From NCBI GenBank assembly GCA_030635405.1, contig DAOVZA010000104.1, positions 1-6,992 on the forward strand: 6,992 bases of DNA. Reading direction: 5' to 3'. Position 1 is the first letter of the stretch, and every line of letters begins with the position of its first letter. The translations under genes were made by a program, and so were the position numbers. This DNA is from Desulfocapsa sp. GTDB lineage: Bacteria; Desulfobacterota; Desulfobulbia; Desulfobulbales; Desulfocapsaceae. The notes below the pieces were generated by a model. The model was not told the origin of the DNA and made no database searches. It saw nothing but the letters and a program-made list of their open reading frames with translations. Of the stretch, positions 1 to 6,992 are shown one piece after another.

Positions 1-1667
<1,667 letters not shown>

Positions 1668-1716
1668 AATTCTACGGTTTCTTTTTTAATACTACCGTTG
1701 AATCAGCCACTTTTTT

Positions 1717-1720
1717 GGAG
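1717..1720 (+). promoter_or_regulatory. Ribosome binding site for the solute-binding protein gene
   Basis: GGAG lies 6 bases before the ATG at 1727 and supports that start over the in-frame internal ATG (Met9 of the protein). Starting at 1727 also keeps the basic n-region of the signal peptide (Arg6, Arg7, Lys8). Confidence 0.7.
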
Positions 1721-1726
1721 ATATAA

Positions 1727-2761
1727 ATGATTACAATCAACAGACGAAAAATGAGTAAAATTGTGCTTGTGAGTATGGTGACAGCAGGCCTCTGGGCTGG
1801 ATGTATATCCACTGCAGCAGCGGCGGACAAGATAGCGGTGGGAGCATTGCGTTTTACATCCCATGCCGCAACATTTGTCGCCTATGAAAGAGGGTATTTT
1901 AAGGATGCGGGGCTGGATGTGGAAATTAAATTCTTCCAGGCGGCACAACCAATCGCTGTGGCCATCGCATCTGGTGATGTTGATTTTGGTGTGGCACCAG
2001 TATCTGGCGGTTTGATTAATCTTGCCGACAAGGGAGCCATCAAAGTTATTGGTGGTGTACTGCATGAAGAACCGGGCATCGATGGTCAAATGATTCTGGC
2101 TTCTAAAAAAGCTTATGATGCGGGTTTAACATCACCTGCAGCTCTTAAAGGGAAAAGTTTTGGCATTACTCAGGCGGGTTCATCGTTCCACTATGTGGCG
2201 CATAAAATAGCTGATAAGGAAGGCTTTGCACGAAGCGATATTAAGGTGAAACCATTGCAAAAGGTTGGAGTTATTATTGGCGCTCTCAAATCGGGGCAAA
2301 TTGATTCCTGGTCAATAGTACCTCATATTGCAAAAGGACTGGCCAAAGGGCCTACAGTTGAAATGATTGGAAAAGTATCTGATTATATTCCCGACTATCA
2401 GGTAACCACAGTATTTACCTCCACCAAGAATGCAACGGATAAAAAAGAGTTGGTGAAGCGATTTCTTACTGCATTTTCTAAAGGTGCAGATGATTTCAAT
2501 GCGGCACTCGTTGATAAGACAGCAGGAGATACTGCTGCTGAAGATATGGTTAAACTGATCCATAAGTATGTCTATGTCAGTAGGCCCTACGAGAAGGCTG
2601 CACCTTCCATTCGCAATGGTTCCATGCGTATCAATAAGGATGCTAAACTGAATATAACAAACGTTAAAGATCAACTTCAATGGTTTCAATCTGAAAATAT
2701 GGTTTCAAAGAGCATCACTATTGATACAATCGTTGATCCAAGTTTTGTTGAAACCTACTAA
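1727..2761 (+). CDS. ABC importer solute-binding protein, NitT/TauT (NMT1/SsuA-like) family
   Basis: Exported 344-residue protein that should capture a small solute in the periplasm and hand it to the permease encoded downstream. Residues 1-33 form a Sec signal peptide: basic start with Arg6, Arg7 and Lys8, hydrophobic core about 11-25, and an alanine run with likely cleavage after Ala33. The mature protein begins like the family (strand, then a segment around 47-70 with AYERGYFKDAGLDVE), followed by the typical ASGDVDFGVAP stretch at 81-91 and a KGKSFGIT segment at 141-148. Length is normal for the class. It is the first of three genes in the order binding protein, ATPase, permease, with 56 bases to the ATPase ATG and no terminator between. 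Related proteins bind nitrate, taurine, alkanesulfonates, thiamine precursors or aromatic acids; I see nothing that fixes the ligand. Cys26 follows Trp-Ala-Gly, a poor lipobox, so a lipoprotein is less likely. Confidence 0.88.
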   Translation: MITINRRKMSKIVLVSMVTAGLWAGCISTAAAADKIAVGALRFTSHAATFVAYERGYFKDAGLDVEIKFFQAAQPIAVAIASGDVDFGVAPVSGGLINLADKGAIKVIGGVLHEEPGIDGQMILASKKAYDAGLTSPAALKGKSFGITQAGSSFHYVAHKIADKEGFARSDIKVKPLQKVGVIIGALKSGQIDSWSIVPHIAKGLAKGPTVEMIGKVSDYIPDYQVTTVFTSTKNATDKKELVKRFLTAFSKGADDFNAALVDKTAGDTAAEDMVKLIHKYVYVSRPYEKAAPSIRNGSMRINKDAKLNITNVKDQLQWFQSENMVSKSITIDTIVDPSFVETY

Positions 2762-2817
2762 CTGATCATTACAGAGGCAGTACCAATAGGGATCTGCCTT
2801 TGTGGTTAACACATTTT

Positions 2818-3585
2818 ATGGATCTGCAGCTCAACAATATTACACACGCCTATGGAGATATGGCGGTACTGGATGATATTAACTTTTCCGTTGCCGGAGG
2901 GGAAATCGTCTGCATTGTCGGCCCGTCAGGTTGTGGTAAATCAACTCTTCTACGTTTGATTGGAGGCCTGGAACGACCGACTTCCGGTGAAGTACTGCTT
3001 CTGGGGCAACCTCCTCAGACATCACTTAATCCCTTGACCTATATTTTTCAGGATTTTGCCCTGTTACCATGGCGAACAGTTGCGGGAAATATCAGTCTCG
3101 CTCTTGAAGATCATCCGATCAGTAAGCAGGAATCAAAGCAAATAATAGATGATGTACTCAGGCGCACCCATCTCAGTGACTTTAGAAATGCGTGGCCTCG
3201 TCAGCTCTCAGGAGGCATGAAACAGCGTGTAGCCATTGCGCGAGCCTTGGCAGTAAGCCCAGCTGTAATGTTGATGGATGAGCCTCTCTCGGCACTCGAC
3301 AGCCAGACCCGTGAACTCCTGATGGATGACCTGATATCTCTTTGGGTGCGTGAATCTTTTACAGCCATTTATGTTACCCATAACCTTCATGAAGCTGTAC
3401 GTTTCGGGCATAAAATTGTGGTTCTTTCACGCAGACCAGGCAAGGTGCGTGAGATAGTAGAAATTGATAAACCTCTTGATGCTCGCAGTACAGACAGTCC
3501 GGAGCTTGAAGAAATACAACGATATCTGTGGGGGCTGATGCGTGAAGAGGCTCGCGTGGCAGATCGGGAGCTGATTAATGTCTGA
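2818..3585 (+). CDS. ABC importer ATPase, NitT/TauT (SsuB/TauB-like) family
   Basis: Cytoplasmic nucleotide-binding subunit that powers the importer. All motifs are intact, numbered from the ATG at 2818 (255 residues): Walker A GPSGCGKST at 35-43, Q-loop Gln78 in FQD, ABC signature LSGGMKQR at 130-137, Walker B VMLMDEP at 150-156, D-loop SALD at 158-161 and switch His188. The LPWRTVAGN segment after the Q-loop (83-91) is typical of SsuB/TauB-type ATPases. An in-frame TTG at 2800 would add six residues and has a possible weak Shine-Dalgarno (AGGG around 2788-2791). The ATG has no clear site but gives the usual family N-terminus, so I chose it with moderate confidence. The last 8 bases overlap the permease gene, indicating translational coupling. 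No extra C-terminal regulatory domain is present. Confidence 0.93.
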   Translation: MDLQLNNITHAYGDMAVLDDINFSVAGGEIVCIVGPSGCGKSTLLRLIGGLERPTSGEVLLLGQPPQTSLNPLTYIFQDFALLPWRTVAGNISLALEDHPISKQESKQIIDDVLRRTHLSDFRNAWPRQLSGGMKQRVAIARALAVSPAVMLMDEPLSALDSQTRELLMDDLISLWVRESFTAIYVTHNLHEAVRFGHKIVVLSRRPGKVREIVEIDKPLDARSTDSPELEEIQRYLWGLMREEARVADRELINV

Positions 3586-4378
3586 AAACAAGGCCAATCA
3601 AGTCCCCTTCAGGGGAGGTGGTTTTAGCCATAAACCGTCATTTCTTATTTCGATAACTGTCTTTGTGACGTTGATTCTGTTTTGGGAATTTGGTTCACGT
3701 GTAGGTTTTATCAGTAATCTGGTGTTGCCGGCTCCATCGGAGGCCTTTATTGCTTTTCTCCAACTGATTGAAACCGGTATGTTGTGGAAACATCTCAGTG
3801 CATCCCTGCAGCGTCTGATACTCGGGTGGACCTTTGGTACACTCTTAGGTGTTGCTGTAGGATTGTTGATTGGTCTTTTCAGTATTGTGAGAGCAGGCTT
3901 GTCACCTCTGGTTTCTGCAATATTTGCTATTCCAAAGATCGCTTTACTGCCGCTCTTTATAATATGGTTTGGAATTGGCGAGGGCTCAAAAGTTGCCACC
4001 ATCCTCTTTGGAACCTTCTTTCCCACCGTGATAGCTACATATGGTGGAGTGGATAACGTGGATCGAAACCTTATTCGTATGGGGCAGTCCTTTGGGCTCT
4101 CACGATTATCCATCGTTCGTAAAATTATCCTTCCCGGTGCACTTCCGGCGATTCTCTCAGGTTTTAGAATCTCAGCTTCAATTGGCATAATATTACTGGT
4201 GGCGGCAGAGATGATTGGGGCTGAGTTTGGAGTGGGTGCTTACATTTTGCTGGCCGGAAGCTTGATGGCAACAGATCAGTTGATAGCAGGTGTTTCAATT
4301 CTTTCTTTTATGGGACTTACCATGGCCTGGATAATTGGTAAGGCGGAGAATTATTTCCTGAAGTGGCGTGTTTTATAA
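3578..4378 (+). CDS. ABC importer permease, NitT/TauT (SsuC/TauC-like) family
   Basis: Inner-membrane subunit of 266 residues, probably acting as a homodimer since only one permease gene is present. Hydrophobic segments are visible at about 21-41, 78-104, 109-131, 136-155, 195-213 and 236-256, the six-helix pattern of BPD_transp_1 permeases. The cytoplasmic coupling (EAA) loop is at about 168-198, with Gly173 and the ILPGALP stretch at 184-190; the usual Glu-Ala-Ala start is replaced by MGQ, a departure at poorly constrained positions. The ATG overlaps the end of the ATPase gene by 8 bases and is preceded by GGGAG at 3566-3570, 7 bases upstream. It is the last gene of the importer operon, followed by 155 bases holding a terminator hairpin. 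Substrate is not predictable from the sequence. Confidence 0.92.
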   Translation: MSENKANQVPFRGGGFSHKPSFLISITVFVTLILFWEFGSRVGFISNLVLPAPSEAFIAFLQLIETGMLWKHLSASLQRLILGWTFGTLLGVAVGLLIGLFSIVRAGLSPLVSAIFAIPKIALLPLFIIWFGIGEGSKVATILFGTFFPTVIATYGGVDNVDRNLIRMGQSFGLSRLSIVRKIILPGALPAILSGFRISASIGIILLVAAEMIGAEFGVGAYILLAGSLMATDQLIAGVSILSFMGLTMAWIIGKAENYFLKWRVL

Positions 4379-4459
4379 GAGAATGAAACCTATTTGGAAA
4401 TGATGACTTGATCCATGTTGCTGTCAGGAGAAGTGTAAGCAGCTACAAATTTTAAACAT

Positions 4460-4495
4460 AAAAAAAGCAGCTGTTCAAAAAGAACAGCCGCTTTT
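4460..4495. terminator. Bidirectional intrinsic terminator between convergent genes
   Basis: Inverted repeat with arms 4463-4476 and 4482-4495 around a 5-base A loop. The core GCTGTTC/GAACAGC pairs perfectly, one A-C mismatch follows (4469/4489), then GC/GC and AAAA/TTTT extend the stem. On the minus strand the stem is followed by seven T, a strong terminator for the cytochrome gene. On the plus strand the T run is only four, so it is a weaker stop for the importer operon. It occupies the middle of the 4379-4533 gap, in which I see no gene. Confidence 0.85.
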
Positions 4496-4533
4496 CCACC
4501 TTCAGTTGATCAGGTCTATTCTATGGTAATGTA

Positions 4534-5817
4534 TTACTCACCATGAGTTGCTCGCATAACCTTTGCGAGTTCTTTAATTTCACCCAGATCTTTATACATT
4601 TCTGCAAAACCATACCAGTAGGCGTAGTCAGGGTTAACGTGGAAAAATCCCTGATAGGCACGCATACGGTGTTTCATATACATCTGAAGCAGTACCTGGT
4701 CAATATAGGAGATTTTGTCCAGATTCTCATTCCAGGGAGCTCCGTTTGTGTGCATGAAAGCAAGCAAAAATGGATAGTTCGCAGGATATCCAGCAGGTTG
4801 TTTGATGAGTCCATCTTTGTACAGAGCAGCTACAGTGGTAATAGCTTCCGCCATTAAACGGTCGATCTTAACAAACATTGTATCGCCAGCATCCATTTGT
4901 TCTTTGGCGTATTTCTCCGAGTGACATTGTGAACAGACTTTCAGCATCTTATCACGTTCTTTCTGCCAGGATTCCTGGGTCAAACGAACCATATCCACAG
5001 CCTTAACAGCATCAAAGATAGGAGTAGTTTTACCAGTTTCCGGATCAAGTACGCCAAGAGCCTTGAGTATGGTTACTCGGTCAGCCGCTGCTTGCTTATC
5101 TTCAGGAAGAGGAAGACGAACGCCTAAAAATCCCCAGGCTGTGTGATTCTCATGAGTTCCATCGGGAAGGTGGCAGGTCTGACAGGTTGGTGCTACAGCA
5201 TCAGCTGGCAAATCACCATTTTTCTTAGCAAACCAGCGTGCGCCATGTTTTGAAGATGACCACATTTCCCACTGCGGATGGTCATATCCCATATGACATT
5301 GCTGACAGGCTTTAGGGTTGTTAGCCTCTTTTTTGGAAAAGCTATGACGGGTATGACACTCGTCACATGAGTTGTTCTGGTAGCGGTAGCCTTTATCGCG
5401 CTGTTCTTGTTTCTGTTCCTCTGTCTTGATACCCATGTTGTGACAGCCACCACAACCGCGTCCACCCTCTATGAGCTCATCTGGTGCATAGTGGGTTGCA
5501 GGAATAGCGTTAAGGGAGGTCCAACCAAAGTTATGTTTACCCTTGGCAAAGGAATCAAACTGATCCTGATGACATTCGGCACAGACATGTTCATCGGGCA
5601 GTACAGCTTTTTTATAATCTTCTGCTGTGGAATGTGCGTCGCCGTGACAATCCACGCAACTAATATCCTCTTCAGCATGTTTTGAAACTTTCCAGTCCTG
5701 AACCTGACCTGGTGAAATTTTGGTATGACAATCAATACAATCGTCTGCCATGGCATTGCCTGAAATCAGCAGTGCAGCGATTGCTCCTCCGAGAAAAGCG
5801 TACTTCAATGGTTGCAT
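4534..5817 (-). CDS. Periplasmic octaheme c-type cytochrome, hydroxylamine oxidoreductase (HAO)-like family
   Basis: Secreted 427-residue multiheme protein. Residues 1-24 form a signal peptide (Lys5, hydrophobic 7-20, AMA cleavage before Asp25). Eight CXXCH heme sites start at residues 27, 54, 79, 122, 151, 171, 212 and 295, the octaheme count of the HAO family. The region from heme 5 on (TRHSF after CDECH, then MGYDHPQWE at 176-184 and SSSKHG at 187-192) and the THENHTAWGF stretch after heme 7 (221-230) resemble that family; the Asp179-His180 pair may match its active-site Asp-His. By order, heme 4 (122-126) would be the catalytic heme. The long C-terminal helical part (about 280-425) is also family-like. 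Members oxidise hydroxylamine or hydrazine, or run in reverse, reducing nitrite or hydroxylamine to protect or respire. In an anaerobe the reductive role is more likely, but this is inference. It is shorter than classical HAO (about 570 residues) and has no C-terminal membrane anchor. No quinol dehydrogenase gene is adjacent. Confidence 0.88.
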   Translation of the reverse strand: MQPLKYAFLGGAIAALLISGNAMADDCIDCHTKISPGQVQDWKVSKHAEEDISCVDCHGDAHSTAEDYKKAVLPDEHVCAECHQDQFDSFAKGKHNFGWTSLNAIPATHYAPDELIEGGRGCGGCHNMGIKTEEQKQEQRDKGYRYQNNSCDECHTRHSFSKKEANNPKACQQCHMGYDHPQWEMWSSSKHGARWFAKKNGDLPADAVAPTCQTCHLPDGTHENHTAWGFLGVRLPLPEDKQAAADRVTILKALGVLDPETGKTTPIFDAVKAVDMVRLTQESWQKERDKMLKVCSQCHSEKYAKEQMDAGDTMFVKIDRLMAEAITTVAALYKDGLIKQPAGYPANYPFLLAFMHTNGAPWNENLDKISYIDQVLLQMYMKHRMRAYQGFFHVNPDYAYWYGFAEMYKDLGEIKELAKVMRATHGE

Positions 5818-5820
5818 TTA

Positions 5821-5830
5821 ATCCCTCCTT
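5821..5830 (-). promoter_or_regulatory. Strong ribosome binding site for the octaheme cytochrome gene
   Basis: On the minus strand AAGGAGG lies 6 bases before the ATG at 5817, close to a perfect match to the 16S rRNA tail. It fixes the start and suggests a highly translated message. Confidence 0.85.
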
Positions 5831-5858
5831 GAGTTGAAAAGAAACAGATGTCTTTTGT

Positions 5859-5868
5859 AACATATGTT
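5859..5868. promoter_or_regulatory. Palindrome AACATATGTT, possible operator in the cytochrome gene leader
   Basis: Perfect 10-base inverted repeat about 42 bases upstream of the cytochrome ATG and just downstream of the candidate promoter. The flanks do not extend the symmetry, and it does not match an FNR, CRP or NnrR-type site well. A repressor site is possible, but chance is also possible for a palindrome this short and AT-rich. Confidence 0.3.
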
Positions 5869-5885
5869 CAGTATGTATCTAGGAA

Positions 5886-5914
5886 AAATTACTGGTTGGT
5901 TGTTAGGAAGTCAA
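5886..5914 (-). promoter_or_regulatory. Candidate sigma-70 promoter for the octaheme cytochrome gene
   Basis: On the minus strand TTGACT (5914-5909) is a good -35 box, followed after 17 bases by TAATTT (5891-5886), a weak -10 box. Transcription would begin near 5879, giving a leader of about 60 bases that contains the AACATATGTT palindrome and the strong ribosome binding site. The poor -10 box would fit a gene that needs an activator, which is inference. Confidence 0.4.
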
Positions 5915-5939
5915 GCTGTTTTTGTGTTGTGACACGCTG

Positions 5940-5962
5940 TGCCAGCGGGGCGTGGCATTTTT
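5940..5962 (+). terminator. Weak terminator-like hairpin, plus orientation
   Basis: TGCCA (5940-5944) and TGGCA (5953-5957) pair around an 8-base GC-rich loop and are followed by five T (5958-5962). The T run is on the plus strand, so it does not serve the minus-strand cyclase gene ending at 5975. It could stop antisense transcription entering that gene. The stem is only five pairs, so it may be fortuitous. Confidence 0.25.
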
Positions 5963-5974
5963 AATTGGGTACCG

Positions 5975-6901
5975 CTATCGATAGATTTCGACTCTGTTAC
6001 GCCCATTGTTTTTCGCTGCGTAGAGGGCTTGGTCTGCCATGCTGATCATATCATTTTGCACCTTAGGCTGGTGCTCTTGAAACGAGGAAAGACCAATGCT
6101 GACAGTTACTATAGCTTCATGGGCAGGGGATGTGAACGTTTCTTCCTCATTATATCTGCAAATTTCCCGAGCTAACTGTTCTGCCCCGGAAATATCAGTT
6201 TGAGGCAGTAAAATTAAGAATTCTTCGCCGCCAAATCGAAAGACAAAGTCTGTACTGCGGGTTCTTTCAGAAAGTCGTTTGGCAAAGGTTTTGATAACCA
6301 CATCTCCGAAGCCGTGGCCATATGTATCATTAACATTTTTAAAATGATCAAGATCTATCATCATGCAGGAGCAATCCGTGTTGTAACGTTTACAGCGGGA
6401 AAACTCTTCCTGCAGCCTTTCGTTTAGGTATCTACGATTATACAGGCCAGTGAGATCATCATGGATGGTAAGCTTTGCCAGATCGATATTTTCTTTGATG
6501 AGTTCTTTGCTCTTTCTATCCAGTTCCAGAAAAAATGAAACTTTACTTAAGAGGATTTTAAGATCCACAGGCTTAAACAGGTAATCAACTGCTCCGGAAT
6601 CATAACCTTGAAAGATATCCTGTTGGTCTTGACTGTTGGCAGTAATAAAAATGATTGGTATCCCTGTGACATAATTACCGGAACGCATGGCCTCAGCGGT
6701 CTCAAACCCATCCATCCCAGGCATCTGTACATCAAGAAGAATCAGGGCAAAATCATTGTCAGCAACAAGTTCGATGGCTTCTTTGCCAGACGATACAGTG
6801 TAAAGCTCCGCATGAGTCTCGGCAAGTATGAGTCTCATGGTCGTCAAGTTTTGCTTTTGATCATCAACAATTAGAATTTTGGGTAGAGAGTTGGGCATCA
6901 T
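5975..6901 (-). CDS. Response regulator with diguanylate cyclase output (REC-GGDEF)
   Basis: Cytoplasmic 308-residue protein predicted to make cyclic di-GMP from two GTP when phosphorylated. The receiver domain (about 7-120) has the acidic pair Asp13-Asp14, phosphoacceptor Asp57 in LLDVQMPG, Thr87 and Lys110 in FKP. A charged, helical linker (about 122-145) leads to the GGDEF domain (about 146-308) with DDLTGLYNRR at 148-157, metal ligand Asp183, Asn191 and Asp200 for guanine contact, and GGEEF at 224-228. These spacings match PleD. An intact RXXD product-inhibition site (Arg215-Asp218) lies five residues before GGEEF. The start is the first of two adjacent ATG codons; no good Shine-Dalgarno is seen, and the frame upstream reaches a stop at 6947-6949 with no other start. 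No histidine kinase is visible in the window. The gene points the same way as the cytochrome gene 157 bases downstream, with no minus-strand terminator between. Confidence 0.94.
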   Translation of the reverse strand: MMPNSLPKILIVDDQKQNLTTMRLILAETHAELYTVSSGKEAIELVADNDFALILLDVQMPGMDGFETAEAMRSGNYVTGIPIIFITANSQDQQDIFQGYDSGAVDYLFKPVDLKILLSKVSFFLELDRKSKELIKENIDLAKLTIHDDLTGLYNRRYLNERLQEEFSRCKRYNTDCSCMMIDLDHFKNVNDTYGHGFGDVVIKTFAKRLSERTRSTDFVFRFGGEEFLILLPQTDISGAEQLAREICRYNEEETFTSPAHEAIVTVSIGLSSFQEHQPKVQNDMISMADQALYAAKNNGRNRVEIYR

Positions 6902-6992
6902 TATTTTACGTTTTCTGAGGTTTGGTGAACTTAGCGATTTTTCAGATCAGGAATGAATAACTCCAGTTAAAAGTAAACTTTCTTGACCTCTG

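Noticed and set aside
1793..1804. Lipoprotein signal at Cys26 of the solute-binding protein
   Set aside because: The residues before the cysteine are Leu-Trp-Ala-Gly; Trp at -3 does not fit a lipobox, and a normal signal peptidase I site follows at the alanine run ending at residue 33.
1703..2089. Minus-strand open frame of 128 codons opposite the solute-binding protein start
   Set aside because: Antisense to the signal peptide and first domain of a well-supported gene; composition rich in His and Cys with no domain pattern, as expected of a shadow frame.
3598..4188. Minus-strand open frame of 196 codons opposite the permease gene
   Set aside because: It lies wholly antisense to a clear permease with intact family motifs, its product resembles no family I know, and it has no plausible ribosome binding site. 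It is a shadow frame.
4384..4404. Short ATG frame after the permease gene
   Set aside because: It encodes only six residues before a stop and has no family signal.
5469..5756. Second minus-strand frame inside the cytochrome gene
   Set aside because: Out of frame with all eight heme motifs and without recognisable features.
5851..5872. FNR/CRP/NnrR-type regulator site around the AACATATGTT palindrome
   Set aside because: Only the central 10 bases are symmetric; the outer half-sites (TTGT and CAGT sides) do not mirror each other and do not fit TTGAT-N4-ATCAA or TGTGA-N6-TCACA.
5930..5944. Possible sigma-54 promoter (TGGCAC on the minus strand)
   Set aside because: After the TGGCAC and a 5-base spacer the -12 element reads GTCA instead of TTGC, so the invariant GC is missing.

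Overview
The window (about 7 kb, moderate GC) reads as an ordinary chromosomal stretch from a Gram-negative anaerobe or facultative anaerobe. The mix of a monomeric NADP isocitrate dehydrogenase, an octaheme HAO-family periplasmic cytochrome and a REC-GGDEF protein suggests a Desulfobacterota (Desulfobulbales-like) organism. That placement rests on family resemblance only and was not searched. There are no tRNA or rRNA genes, no CRISPR array, no insertion sequence and no sign of recent transfer.

Left half, plus strand. The window opens inside a monomeric-type isocitrate dehydrogenase gene (ends 1667; about 186 N-terminal residues lie outside). After 59 bases comes a three-gene ABC importer of the NitT/TauT/SsuABC type: exported solute-binding protein (1727-2761), ATPase (2818-3585, or from a TTG at 2800) and permease (3578-4378, overlapping the ATPase gene by 8 bases). 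All three import parts are present, so the cassette looks complete. The substrate cannot be read from the sequence. No terminator or convincing promoter is visible between the dehydrogenase and the importer, so read-through is possible.

Centre. A hairpin at 4460-4495 with A and T runs on its two flanks sits between convergent genes and probably ends transcription from both sides.

Right half, minus strand. A REC-GGDEF diguanylate cyclase (6901 to 5975) is followed in the same direction, after 157 bases, by a secreted c-type cytochrome with eight CXXCH motifs (5817 to 4534) that resembles the hydroxylamine oxidoreductase (HAO) family. The gap holds a candidate promoter, a 10-base perfect palindrome and a near-perfect Shine-Dalgarno site for the cytochrome gene. 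The cyclase has every catalytic, phosphoacceptor and product-inhibition residue I checked.

The most interesting item is the octaheme cytochrome. It is shorter than classical HAO, has no membrane quinol-oxidising partner beside it, and may or may not carry the cross-linking tyrosine that separates hydroxylamine oxidation from nitrite/hydroxylamine reduction. I do not see a clearly new multi-gene system in this window.
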